From a bacterium (GTDB lineage Bacteria > Fidelibacterota > Marinisomatia > Marinisomatales > TCS55): a DNA stretch of 64,000 bases. Shown one piece after another: positions 50,102 through 58,873 of this stretch. Below the pieces are notes generated by a model that worked only from the letters and a program-made list of their open reading frames with translations, did not search any database and was not told the DNA's origin. The position numbers and the translations under genes were made by a program. Each line of letters starts with the position of its first letter. Within the stretch, counting starts at the first letter, position 1. Where the stretch lies: contig SGYN01000002.1 of assembly GCA_004321715.1 (NCBI GenBank), positions 52,882 to 116,881 of the forward strand, read 5' to 3'.

Positions 50102-51289
50102 TTGATTAAAGATCAAAATATCTTTGTAAATGATTTAGCTAAAATAAAAGCTGAAGGTTTGTATAAAGATGAGCGTACCATAACTACCCCACAGGGCGTT
50201 CTAATTAATACTGTAGAGAGTGGTGATGCTTTAAATTTTTGTTCAAATAATTATTTAGGATTATCAAATCAAAACGAAATAAAAGAAGCGGCTAAGGATG
50301 CAGTGGATAAATATGGTTTTGGGATGTCATCTGTTCGCTTCATCTGTGGAACACAACAAATCCATAAAAAATTAGAAAGAAAAATTTCTGAATTTTTTGG
50401 AACAGATGATTCAATTCTTTATACCTCATGTTTTGATGCAAATGGTGGACTTTTTGAAACAATATTAGGCCCAGATGATGCAATTATTTCTGATGAATTA
50501 AATCACGCTTCAATAATTGATGGTATAAGGCTGTGCAAAGCAAATCGTTTTCGTTTTAAAAATAATGATATGGGCGATTTAGAATTAAAACTACGTGAAA
50601 GAGATAAATTTGGTACAGTAATGATTGCAACAGATGGTGTTTTTTCTATGGATGGACATATCGCAAAAATAGATAAAATAACTGAACTAGCTCAAAAATA
50701 TAATGCGATGGTTATGGTTGATGATTCGCATGCAACAGGCTTCATTGGAAAAACTGGTCGTGGATCTGCTGAATATTGTGGCGTTATGGATAAAGTAGAT
50801 ATTTGGACCTCAACATTTGGTAAGGCATTAGGCGGTGCCTCTGGCGGATTCACAACTGGTAAACAAGAAATAATTGATTTATTAAGACAACGTTCTCGAC
50901 CGTATCTTTTTTCTAATACACTTGCACCATCAATTGTTGCTGCAAGTATAAAAGCTATTGATATCATTTCTTTATCCACTGATTTAAGAGATAAACTAGA
51001 ACAAAATACTAATTATTTCAGAAAAGAAATGACAGATGCTGGGTTTGATATCAAAATGGGTTCTCACCCAATCGTACCTATTATGATATATGATGCTATC
51101 TTAGCCAAACAAATGGCTGAATTATTATTGGATAAAGGTATATATGTGGTTGGTTTCTTTTATCCTGTGGTTCCTAAGAATATGGCAAGAATACGAGTGC
51201 AAATATCTGCAGAAATGGAAATCGATCAACTTTCAGACGCAATATCAATATTTAGTGAAGTAGGTCAAAAATTAAAAATTTTAAAATAA
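50102..51289 (+). CDS. kbl: Glycine C-acetyltransferase (2-amino-3-ketobutyrate CoA ligase)
   Basis: 395 residues with a TTG start one base after the tdh stop; no upstream alternative exists. [59 protein letters not shown] and the PLP Lys in [11 protein letters not shown] are near identical to E. coli Kbl. It cleaves 2-amino-3-oxobutyrate with CoA to glycine and acetyl-CoA, completing threonine breakdown with Tdh. Confidence 0.97.
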   Translation: MIKDQNIFVNDLAKIKAEGLYKDERTITTPQGVLINTVESGDALNFCSNNYLGLSNQNEIKEAAKDAVDKYGFGMSSVRFICGTQQIHKKLERKISEFFGTDDSILYTSCFDANGGLFETILGPDDAIISDELNHASIIDGIRLCKANRFRFKNNDMGDLELKLRERDKFGTVMIATDGVFSMDGHIAKIDKITELAQKYNAMVMVDDSHATGFIGKTGRGSAEYCGVMDKVDIWTSTFGKALGGASGGFTTGKQEIIDLLRQRSRPYLFSNTLAPSIVAASIKAIDIISLSTDLRDKLEQNTNYFRKEMTDAGFDIKMGSHPIVPIMIYDAILAKQMAELLLDKGIYVVGFFYPVVPKNMARIRVQISAEMEIDQLSDAISIFSEVGQKLKILK

Positions 51290-51375
51290 ATTAATTCATT
51301 AAATAAAATTTGGCTCGTCTATATTTTGCTCGTTATATTCGCAGACTTTTTTGTTAGTATAGAAAAGAAGTGATT

Positions 51376-53298
51376 ATGTCTAAAAACCTTACACCTAGAT
51401 ATATTGTAATTGGTTTGGTGCTCGCTTGGGCACTCATAACCCTATGGCCTTCTGTTAAGTATCAGATGCTCTCATTTGATGAGAAAGAAGAAATGAGAGA
51501 ACTAGGGACTCTTGAAACCCTAGAAAATGATATTATCAAACAAGGATTAGATTTAAAGGGCGGCATATACATTGTTCTTGAAGTAGATCTTCCTACTCTT
51601 ATATCTACATTAGCAATTAATAAAGACGCAAAATTTGAACGTACAATAGCAGAAGTTCGAAATAGTCTCAAAGAAAATACACAGCAAGATTTCTTTACTG
51701 TATTTGCTAATAGTGTTTCTAACAATAGTCTTCGATTACCTCGTTATTATGATGTGGACTATGGTGCTAAACCTGATGATATATTATTAAGCCTAAAAGA
51801 ACAAGCAGATGATGCTATCAATCGTGTATTAGAAATACTTCAAAATCGTGTTGATCAATTTGGAGTATCTGAACCAACTATACAAAAACAAGGTAATAGA
51901 AGAATTATTGTCGAATTAGCAGGTATACAAGATTCAGATCGGGCTCGTTCTTTATTACAAAGTACTGCTCAACTTGAGTTCTGTCTTGTTAAGTCTCCTG
52001 AAGTTACTAATGATATATTATCCCAGATTGATAATCTTGTAAAAGGCAATGAGCAACTAGAATCATTAGTCGCATCGATTAATGAGGACTATGAATCTGA
52101 GGATGATAATGAACTTGGTGTAAGTGATGATAAAACAGTATCAATTAGTGAACTTTTTGGTGAAGATGCAGAAACCTCCACAGATAGTAGTGATACTTCA
52201 GTTGTGGTAGATCAAAATATATTCCAAGAACGTCCTTTTTCTTCCTTATTAAGAGCTCTAGGAAATAATATTGCTGTACCAGAAAAGAATTTATACACCG
52301 TCAAAAAAATTATTAATAAACAAGAAGTACAGGATAAACTTGCTCTTGGAAATGGTCAATTTCTTTTTGCTCCTGATGCAGAAAATTTTTCTACTAATGA
52401 GGGGATAGATGAAAAACTAGTTTATATGTATTATCTGGAAAAAGATGCAGATTTGACCGGTGGTGTAATCGAAGAAGCAAATGCAACTATTGGAGGTCAA
52501 GGGTCCAGTGCTATGGGTCAATCTATTGTATTATTGGATATGAATAGTGAAGGTGCGAGAACTTGGTCAAGGATAACGGGAGCAAATATTGGACGACAAA
52601 TAGCAATTGTCCTAGATAAAAAAGTTCATATGGCGCCATCCATACGTACAAAAATTAGCGATGGTGGAACGATGATTGAAGGGTTTGCTGACATGGATGA
52701 AGCAAAGGATATTGCTATAGTACTTAGAGCTGGAGCCCTACCAGCCCCTGTGGATATAATAGAAGAAAGGATTGTTGGTCCATCGCTTGGAGCTGATTCT
52801 GTAAAAAGAGGTACAAACTCAGTATTACTCGGTCTAGGGTTGATCATTATATTTATGTTTATTTATTATAAATTATCAGGATCAATAGCAAATTTTGCAT
52901 TAATATGGAATATCCTTCTTGTATTGTCAGTGCTCGCATCATTAGGAGCAACACTTACACTACCAGGAATTGCTGCATTAATTTTAACTGTTGGAATGTC
53001 AATTGATGCTAATGTAATTATTTTTGAAAGAATTCGAGAAGAGCTTAGAAAAGGAAAATCAGTTCGTGCTGCCATTGACGGCGGTTATAATCGTGCCTTG
53101 ACTACAATTGTAGATGCAAATGTTACAACGCTTATTGCAGCACTTGTCTTATATCAGTTTGGAACAGGACCTATAAAAGGCTTTGCTACTGTTTTATTTT
53201 GGGGAATTGTTATTTCAATGTTTACTGCAATTTTTGTTACACGAACTATTTTTAATTCATTTATTGATCGTAAAGGTTTAAAAAAGCTAAGTATATGA
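51376..53298 (+). CDS. secD: Protein-export membrane protein SecD
   Basis: 640 residues from ATG at 51376; the AAGAAG (51365-51370) lies 5 bases upstream, which favours this over the GTG at 51370. An N-terminal helix, LDLKGGIYIVLEVD, a large periplasmic P1 region (with an acidic, Ser-rich loop ~240-280), ATIGGQGSSAMGQSIV, then six helices with GMSIDANVIIFERIREE. It uses the proton motive force to aid late Sec export. It overlaps secF as ATGA. Confidence 0.96.
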   Translation: MSKNLTPRYIVIGLVLAWALITLWPSVKYQMLSFDEKEEMRELGTLETLENDIIKQGLDLKGGIYIVLEVDLPTLISTLAINKDAKFERTIAEVRNSLKENTQQDFFTVFANSVSNNSLRLPRYYDVDYGAKPDDILLSLKEQADDAINRVLEILQNRVDQFGVSEPTIQKQGNRRIIVELAGIQDSDRARSLLQSTAQLEFCLVKSPEVTNDILSQIDNLVKGNEQLESLVASINEDYESEDDNELGVSDDKTVSISELFGEDAETSTDSSDTSVVVDQNIFQERPFSSLLRALGNNIAVPEKNLYTVKKIINKQEVQDKLALGNGQFLFAPDAENFSTNEGIDEKLVYMYYLEKDADLTGGVIEEANATIGGQGSSAMGQSIVLLDMNSEGARTWSRITGANIGRQIAIVLDKKVHMAPSIRTKISDGGTMIEGFADMDEAKDIAIVLRAGALPAPVDIIEERIVGPSLGADSVKRGTNSVLLGLGLIIIFMFIYYKLSGSIANFALIWNILLVLSVLASLGATLTLPGIAALILTVGMSIDANVIIFERIREELRKGKSVRAAIDGGYNRALTTIVDANVTTLIAALVLYQFGTGPIKGFATVLFWGIVISMFTAIFVTRTIFNSFIDRKGLKKLSI

Positions 53299-54218
53299 GA
53301 ATTATTAAAGATACTAAAATACAATTTATGTCACAGAATAAACTGGGCGCTCTCTTATCTGGTACTGTTATCATCTTAGGAATTATTTCTCTAATATTAG
53401 CTGGTGGTCCTCTGTTAAGTATTGATTTTAAAGGAGGAACTCTACTTGCCGTCCATTTTGAAGATCCTGTAGATATAAATGAGTTCCGATCTGCTATGAG
53501 CAATGTTAACATTGAAGGAGAGTCCTTTGATTTTAGTAAAGCTGAAATCAAACTTTTTGGAAGTCCAAAAGACATCTCCGTTCGTATTCCGTATATGGAT
53601 GAAGAACCAGAAAACTTTGCTCAAAAAATTATTACCCATTTAAGAAATTCTTTTTCTGAACAAGTTTCAGAATTTGATTCTGATTTTATTTTATCAATTG
53701 AAAAAGTTGGTCCAAAAATTGGAGCTGAATTAAGTAATAAAGCTATGTTAGCTATTGTATCATCATTAGCACTTATTCTGTTTTACATATCTATTCGCTT
53801 TGAATTCAACTTTGCACTAGGAGCAATTGCAGCACTTGCTCACGATGTTTTTGTTACGTTAGGAATTTTTTCTATTATGGGTTATGAAATTTCTTTACCA
53901 ATTATAGCAGCATTTCTTACTATTGTTGGTTATTCACTTAATGATACTATTGTTATTTTTGATCGTATAAGAGAAAATGTCAAATCCATGAAAAGATTAA
54001 CCTATTTAGAAGTAATTGATAAAAGCATTAATGATTCTTTGAGTAGAACAGTAGTTACTTCCATTACTACTTTTATTGTAGTTCTTATACTTTGGTTATT
54101 TGGTGGAGAGGTAATTAATCTTTTTGCTTTCGCTATGATGGTTGGTGTAATTGTTGGAACATATTCAAGTATCTTTGTTGCTTGTCCATTGGTATTGCGA
54201 TTACACTCCAAGTCATAA
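53295..54218 (+). CDS. secF: Protein-export membrane protein SecF
   Basis: 307 residues with LSIDFKGGTLLAVHF near the N-terminus, KVGPKIGAEL, six membrane helices, SLNDTIVIFDRIREN and SLSRTVVTSITT. Forms SecDF with the upstream gene (4-base overlap). The length and motifs are standard. Confidence 0.96.
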   Translation: MRIIKDTKIQFMSQNKLGALLSGTVIILGIISLILAGGPLLSIDFKGGTLLAVHFEDPVDINEFRSAMSNVNIEGESFDFSKAEIKLFGSPKDISVRIPYMDEEPENFAQKIITHLRNSFSEQVSEFDSDFILSIEKVGPKIGAELSNKAMLAIVSSLALILFYISIRFEFNFALGAIAALAHDVFVTLGIFSIMGYEISLPIIAAFLTIVGYSLNDTIVIFDRIRENVKSMKRLTYLEVIDKSINDSLSRTVVTSITTFIVVLILWLFGGEVINLFAFAMMVGVIVGTYSSIFVACPLVLRLHSKS

Positions 54219-54260
54219 AAATCTCCTTACCACATCTATTCAAACTTTTTTTTAAAATAT

Positions 54261-54752
54261 ATGCTTCATTATAGTATAATATCATCACCTATTGGAAAAC
54301 TATGTATAGTAAAATCAAATAAAGGCATTAAGAAAGTTTTATTATCACCTGATTCTCCATTTGAAAAATACTTGTATAATAATTTTCCAAATCAAGAAAT
54401 AGAAAAAAATAATTTTGAGTTGAAAGAAGCATGCAATCAAATCAATGAATATTTTGCTTTATCAAGAAAAAAATTTTCACTGGATATTGATATTCATTTA
54501 CCATCATTTTATAGAAGAGCATTAATAAAAGTTGCTGAAATTCCATTTGGAAAAACATCTTCATACAAATCGATTGCAATGAAAACAGGAAGTCCAAACG
54601 CATCAAGAGCCGTAGGAAATGCTAATGCTAATAATCCATTACCAATTATAATACCATGTCATCGTGTAATAGCAAATGATGGAAGTATTGGGGGATATGG
54701 TGGTGGTTTAAAAACAAAACGATTTCTATTAGAATTAGAAGGCACCTTATAG
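54261..54752 (+). CDS. ogt: Methylated-DNA-[protein]-cysteine S-methyltransferase
   Basis: 163 residues. The methyl-accepting Cys is C133 in IIPCHRVIA, followed by GGYGGGLKTKRFLLELEG. The helix-turn-helix segment AEIPFGKTSSYKSIAMKTG places it in the Ogt/MGMT family. It repairs O6-alkylguanine in a single-turnover reaction. It is on its own between secF (42 bases) and the DUF502 gene (22 bases). Confidence 0.93.
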   Translation: MLHYSIISSPIGKLCIVKSNKGIKKVLLSPDSPFEKYLYNNFPNQEIEKNNFELKEACNQINEYFALSRKKFSLDIDIHLPSFYRRALIKVAEIPFGKTSSYKSIAMKTGSPNASRAVGNANANNPLPIIIPCHRVIANDGSIGGYGGGLKTKRFLLELEGTL

Positions 54753-54774
54753 TTAGATTCAACGTAGTATAATT

Positions 54775-55362
54775 ATGTGGGCTTATTTTAAACGAATTAC
54801 ATTTGCTGGCATATTTGCCATCGTGCCAATTGCTCTAACCTTTTATATCATTAAAATTATTATTGTTTTTCTTAATCAATTAACTGCTCCATTTCTAGAA
54901 AGAGTTCAGTTAGAGATACCTGGTTTAGGTCTCCTTCTTACAATATTAATTATATTTGCACTCGGTATTTTCGTGACGAATGTGTTGGGAAGAAAATTAT
55001 TTTACTGGGCAGAGAAATTGATAGCCTCAATCCCTTTAGTAAAAAATATTTATAGTACAATTAAACAAATTACTAACGCATTTTCTGGTGCTGTACAAAC
55101 AGATAATTACCAACGAGTAATCTATATACAGTATCCTCGACCAGAACTGTGGACTATTAGTTTTGTGACTGGAGAAAGTGTCGATAAATCTGGAGTTAGA
55201 TATTATCATGTGTTTGTACCAACTACTCCAAATCCAACATCCGGTGTATTTATTATTGTTCCACAACATGATGCGGTTGACGCTGAATTGACCGTTGAAG
55301 AAGGCCTAAAGGCAGTAATATCCGGTGGCTTACTAGCTCCTAAAAGAAGTCCTATAGGCTAA
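54775..55362 (+). CDS. DUF502 membrane protein
   Basis: 195 residues with two membrane helices (~10-35 and ~50-75). The segment IPLVKNIYSTIKQITNAFSG and the C-terminal VPTTPNPTSGVFIIVPQ are diagnostic of DUF502. Plants have a related family (LCV) with unknown molecular roles. No enzyme motif is seen. Confidence 0.85.
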   Translation: MWAYFKRITFAGIFAIVPIALTFYIIKIIIVFLNQLTAPFLERVQLEIPGLGLLLTILIIFALGIFVTNVLGRKLFYWAEKLIASIPLVKNIYSTIKQITNAFSGAVQTDNYQRVIYIQYPRPELWTISFVTGESVDKSGVRYYHVFVPTTPNPTSGVFIIVPQHDAVDAELTVEEGLKAVISGGLLAPKRSPIG

Positions 55363-55421
55363 TAGGCTTATTATATATACTTTCATTTATATTTTCACTT
55401 AAATCAAATAAATAACTATCT

Positions 55422-56075
55422 ATGGAAATCATCATACTTTTAATTCTTAGTTATTCCACAGGTGCTATTCCTACAAGTATTATTGTTAGTAAGGTTGCAA
55501 AGAATATTGATATAAGAGAACATGGTAGCGGAAATGCTGGGGCAACAAACGTCTATCGTATCTTAGGATGGAAATATGCGCTTATCGTATTATTATTAGA
55601 TATATTTAAAGCTTGGCTTCCAACAGCGGTATATGCAACAACAATATCTCATCCTATATCAATCCTTGATACAGGATTTATACAAATACTATGTGGATCT
55701 TTCGCGGTTATTGGACATACCTATCCAATTTTTGCAAAATTTAAGGGAGGTAAAGGCGTTGGGCCATTGATTGGGGTGCTACTTGCTTTATTTCCAATCG
55801 CATTCCCATTATGTTTAATAGTTGCTATTGGTATTATTATAAAAACAGGTTATGTATCTCTTGGATCAATTTTTGCAGCTATTTCACTTCCAATCTTTAT
55901 ACTTATTCTACCTACTGTAGGAATTGTTTCTCCAAACTTATCTTTGGTTGTATTTAGTTTACTGGTACCCTGGTTTGTTATTTATACTCATCGCAGTAAT
56001 ATTAGTAGAATAAGAAATGGAACTGAAAACAGATTTGATAAAGCACTTATTTTTAAAAATAAAACAACAGATTAG
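55422..56075 (+). CDS. plsY: Glycerol-3-phosphate acyltransferase PlsY
   Basis: 217 residues with five membrane helices. Motifs: HGSGNAGATNVYR, GHTYPIFAKFKGGKGV, and the third GRSN-like element (THRSNISRIRNGTENRF). It transfers acyl from acyl-phosphate to glycerol-3-phosphate in membrane lipid synthesis. The 3' end overlaps the convergent Omp85 gene by 4 bases. Confidence 0.96.
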   Translation: MEIIILLILSYSTGAIPTSIIVSKVAKNIDIREHGSGNAGATNVYRILGWKYALIVLLLDIFKAWLPTAVYATTISHPISILDTGFIQILCGSFAVIGHTYPIFAKFKGGKGVGPLIGVLLALFPIAFPLCLIVAIGIIIKTGYVSLGSIFAAISLPIFILILPTVGIVSPNLSLVVFSLLVPWFVIYTHRSNISRIRNGTENRFDKALIFKNKTTD

Positions 56076-57352
56076 AATTTTTGTCCTACAACTAAATGTA
56101 GCGCTTGATCAACAAAACTACCATCTCTATACCCCCAGCCAAAATCAAGGCCAAATGTTCCCACCATAGGGAATGGGATTCTAAACCCAAAGCCTGTTCC
56201 AAGCATAGGCAAAAAATTAAATAAATCTTTTTTATCTCTGGCAGTGTATCCAACATCAATAAACCCTACTAGCTGTAGTCCATACTCCTGTTTCCAATCC
56301 ATAAGTTGCGTTTTAAATACTTTTGTTGGGATGATAGTCTGTCTTAATTCTGTAGAGAAAACTGCTGAATGATTTCCAAATCGAAAGTTTTTATCCACAT
56401 TTGAATAAACAGATTTCGTGGGGATTGACCAACCTCGAACATTTTGAGCGCCACCTAGCCATGAAACAAATACTTCATCTACTTTACCAAAACTTGTTAA
56501 AAATGAAAAATTAAATGCCGCTGTTAATTTTTTTATAGATTTATTTAATGAATGGTATAAACTATATGACTGGACCCACCATAAATTATTTTTATCTTTT
56601 TCCCAATCGAGAATACTAAAAAAGCCTTGGGTAATTAATAGCCCTTTGCTCGGATCGCGATATACATCTCTAGTATCATATGAATAACTTCCCATTGGAT
56701 TAATAGATAGATATTCTAATGTATCAATATTACCAGTAAAGGTTTTCTGTTCTAATTCAAACCCTATACTAGCTTTATGTTTATAGCCAAAATAACGACC
56801 CATGATAATTTCAGATGTTATAGTATTCTGTTCATAATCTAGAAATGGGTGAATAGTATTGCTCCTACCTGTCATAAAGCGTAATGAAACATGGTCTCCC
56901 ATAATCCATGGATTATTAAATGATAAAAAATAGGATTTACGAGCACCAGTAGATCCTGCTAATGTAAGGTTCTCATTTTTTCCTCGAAAATTCCTTATCA
57001 TTAACATTCCTCCAAAAGACCAGCCATATTCTTCCTCATAAGTTGGACTAGCAGCAGGGAGAATTCTTAAAGAAGATTCGATAAGATTATATTGTAAAAT
57101 TACAGTCAAATCTTCCAAAGGCACCATTGTCCAAGATACATCTGCAAAGATGCCCAAATTCAATAAACGATCCTTATCTTGATCTGCTAAAGAGCTATCT
57201 AATGGTACATCAAGCGGATGTTGAATCTCTCTTTGGATAATATAATCTTTGGTAATTTGATGGCCTTTAAATTCAATTGAGGAAACTATAAGTAAGTTAT
57301 TTCCCCACACAAATGACATAAGTACTAAGATTAAAAATAGTTTATTTAACAT
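56072..57352 (-). CDS. Omp85/BamA-like outer-membrane protein with one POTRA domain
   Basis: 426 residues. A signal peptide (to ~18), one POTRA-like segment (ISSIEFKGHQITKDYIIQREI to ~90), then a 16-strand-type barrel with GGAQNVRGW (RGF/RGW motif) and a C-terminal strand LHLVVGQKF ending in Phe, the insertion signal. It is too short for BamA (four or five POTRA), so it is more like a surface-antigen D15-type or two-partner transporter. Its task is unknown. Confidence 0.8.
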   Translation of the reverse strand: MLNKLFLILVLMSFVWGNNLLIVSSIEFKGHQITKDYIIQREIQHPLDVPLDSSLADQDKDRLLNLGIFADVSWTMVPLEDLTVILQYNLIESSLRILPAASPTYEEEYGWSFGGMLMIRNFRGKNENLTLAGSTGARKSYFLSFNNPWIMGDHVSLRFMTGRSNTIHPFLDYEQNTITSEIIMGRYFGYKHKASIGFELEQKTFTGNIDTLEYLSINPMGSYSYDTRDVYRDPSKGLLITQGFFSILDWEKDKNNLWWVQSYSLYHSLNKSIKKLTAAFNFSFLTSFGKVDEVFVSWLGGAQNVRGWSIPTKSVYSNVDKNFRFGNHSAVFSTELRQTIIPTKVFKTQLMDWKQEYGLQLVGFIDVGYTARDKKDLFNFLPMLGTGFGFRIPFPMVGTFGLDFGWGYRDGSFVDQALHLVVGQKF

Positions 57353-57400
57353 AATAGGTTGACCTCAAGCGTATAAATGGATCGAGGCCAATAAAATAAT

Positions 57401-58195
57401 TTAGAGGTCGAAACTCTCCATGAGTTGCATTTTCTTGTATTCGATACCTTGTTCGGAATATACATGTTCAATAGCATCTCGCAAGTCTTGCTCAACTACT
57501 AATCCACGTAAATTTATAGCAATATTCCAATCATCCAGAATCCGAACATTCATTTCTGTATTTCCATCTAAATAACGATGCCAAGTACCATCAAATTCAC
57601 CTGGTGGCCCATATGTCATCATTATTTTATGCTGTAAAACATCCTCAGTAGTTACTTGAGGAAAACCAATGTCTTTAAGCTCTACAGTTTTATGAACGCT
57701 TTCAAGTTTATAGTGCGAAGCTTCGATATTTGTTATACTATAAATGAAATCAATATTTATAAATCGAAGTTCAATTCTTTCAATAGTAAGACGAGTTGTA
57801 TACTCATACATCATTTTTGCGCGTCGAACTGGTATTCGAAACCCTGATTTCAAAGTTAATGGATCATCCCAAAACTCCGCAACAGATAACGAGTCAGGGA
57901 AGTACCCCATTACAGCAGATAAACTTGAATTCCAATCAGAGATAGGTTCTCGTGCAAGCACCCATCCATTAGGCAAAGTTTTAATGAACCCATCAAGTAG
58001 TGTTGGATCAGATTCTACAATTGCTTGTCTTCTTTTCTCTAAAGGGAGCTTCTTCACTTCAGCCGGAATAGAAGTAATAATATCTCTAATATCACGATCT
58101 CGAGAAAGTAATTTTGGTCGAAATGTGGTACAGCTAGAGAAAAATAATAATAGGGACAAAATTGTTATGCGCATCATGGTTGCAAAATTTATCAC
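57401..58195 (-). CDS. Hypothetical lipoprotein
   Basis: 264 residues from the first possible start (read as GTG); an ATG six codons on, giving MMRITILSLLLFFSSC, fits a lipoprotein signal better (lipobox FSSC, C22). Residues ~110-260 have repeated strand patterns with GPPGEFDGTWHRYL and WNIAINLRGLVVEQDLRDAI. I do not recognise a family. It lies 48 bases upstream of the Omp85 gene in the same direction and could be its lipoprotein partner. Confidence 0.6.
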   Translation of the reverse strand: MINFATMMRITILSLLLFFSSCTTFRPKLLSRDRDIRDIITSIPAEVKKLPLEKRRQAIVESDPTLLDGFIKTLPNGWVLAREPISDWNSSLSAVMGYFPDSLSVAEFWDDPLTLKSGFRIPVRRAKMMYEYTTRLTIERIELRFINIDFIYSITNIEASHYKLESVHKTVELKDIGFPQVTTEDVLQHKIMMTYGPPGEFDGTWHRYLDGNTEMNVRILDDWNIAINLRGLVVEQDLRDAIEHVYSEQGIEYKKMQLMESFDL

Positions 58196-58266
58196 AATAA
58201 GAAATGATCATGAAGTTTTTTTTTGATATTATTTATATAAGTTTAATCTCAAATTTAACATTTAGT

Positions 58267-58303
58267 AAAAAAAAAGCCCCAAAATAGCTTTGAGGCTTTT
58301 TCT
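58267..58303 (-). terminator. Strand-specific terminator of the small duplicated protein gene
   Basis: On the minus strand GCCTCAAA pairs with TTTGGGGC (one U-G) around a short loop, extended by A-T pairs, and followed by nine T. On the plus strand the U-G becomes C-A, so the hairpin is better in the minus direction. Coordinates may be off by one or two because of homopolymer runs. Confidence 0.8.
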
Positions 58304-58320
58304 CAAATTAGGTCAAGAAT

Positions 58321-58548
58321 CTATTTACGACCCCGGGCCATTTTTGCGCGTGCAACATCACCATTTTTATCGATGAAGTAAAGATAACCAGATTCACGAC
58401 TTACGCCTGCATCTGCTACTTTTTCTGCATTTCCGCCACCTTTACCAGCGCGGGCCATTTTAGAACGCCATACATTGCCATCTTTACCGAGGTAATATAG
58501 GTAACCACTTTCTTTTTGTACTCCACATGCTTTTACTGTTTCTGCCAT
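58321..58548 (-). CDS. 75-residue protein made of two 32-residue repeats
   Basis: Residues 2-33 and 41-72 are a tandem duplication with 19 of 32 identical positions: pattern AExV...GV..ESGYLY..xKxGxVxRxKMAR, joined by a Gly-rich linker (AGKGGGN) and ending GRK. The unit predicts a beta hairpin and the whole is basic. There is no signal peptide. The gene is visibly less AT-rich than its neighbours and has a perfect AAGGAG site (58555-58560), a good TTGACA promoter and a strong terminator, so it is likely highly expressed and monocistronic. I do not recognise a named family. A nucleic-acid-binding role is possible but not shown. Confidence 0.85.
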   Translation of the reverse strand: MAETVKACGVQKESGYLYYLGKDGNVWRSKMARAGKGGGNAEKVADAGVSRESGYLYFIDKNGDVARAKMARGRK

Positions 58549-58554
58549 GGATAA

Positions 58555-58560
58555 CTCCTT
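58555..58560 (-). promoter_or_regulatory. Strong ribosome binding site of the 75-residue protein
   Basis: AAGGAG on the minus strand, six bases before the ATG. Most genes here have weaker or no obvious sites, so this stands out. Confidence 0.85.
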
Positions 58561-58602
58561 TGTTTTAGTTAAAAAATATAAAAGAACTAAGTCTCCTCGA
58601 TG

Positions 58603-58632
58603 AACGTAACATATTCAGTAGCAAAATGTCAA
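58603..58632 (-). promoter_or_regulatory. Sigma-70-type promoter of the 75-residue protein
   Basis: On the minus strand, TTGACA (58627-58632), 18 bases, then TACGTT (58603-58608), which keeps the T, A and final T most important in a -10. The predicted leader is about 45 bases, ending with the AAGGAG site. Confidence 0.6.
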
Positions 58633-58668
58633 GAAATTTCTCGTCGATCTCCCCTCGGTGAATTTTAC

Positions 58669-58833
58669 CTAATTTTCTTTCCATTCACATATAAATAGAT
58701 TTGTATCGCCTTGTTTCTTTTGATTTCTATTCGATACAAAAACAAGATATTTTCCATCTAAGCTGAAATAGGCTTCTGCATACTCTCCAGAAAATGTTAA
58801 TTGAGATATATTTTTAAAGCGGACTTCTCCACA
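58669..58833 (-). pseudogene. Remnant of a PD40 (TolB-like beta-propeller) protein gene
   Basis: The minus-strand frame, between a TAA (58834-58836) and TAG (58669-58671), reads as a PD40 repeat: FKNISQLTFSGEYAEAYFS, then LDGKYLVFVSNRNQKKQ, then GDTNLFICEWKEN and stop. It has no start codon. In full-length PD40 proteins KNIxQLTxxGExAEAYxSxDGK is usually the first blade, and SNRNxKKxGxTNxFIxxW the last, so this looks like the two ends fused by deletion between repeats. It is directly downstream of the TonB receptor gene (41 bases). Confidence 0.7.
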
Positions 58834-58873
58834 TTACATTTTTTATATCAGATTAGTTTGTATTTAACTAATA

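Noticed and set aside
51370..51375. GTG at 51370 as the secD start
   Set aside because: It overlaps the AAGAAG ribosome binding site; the ATG at 51376 has the proper spacing.
57401..58195. GWxTD-domain lipoprotein
   Set aside because: Size and lipobox suggested it, but the GWxTD motif itself is not present, so it stays unassigned.
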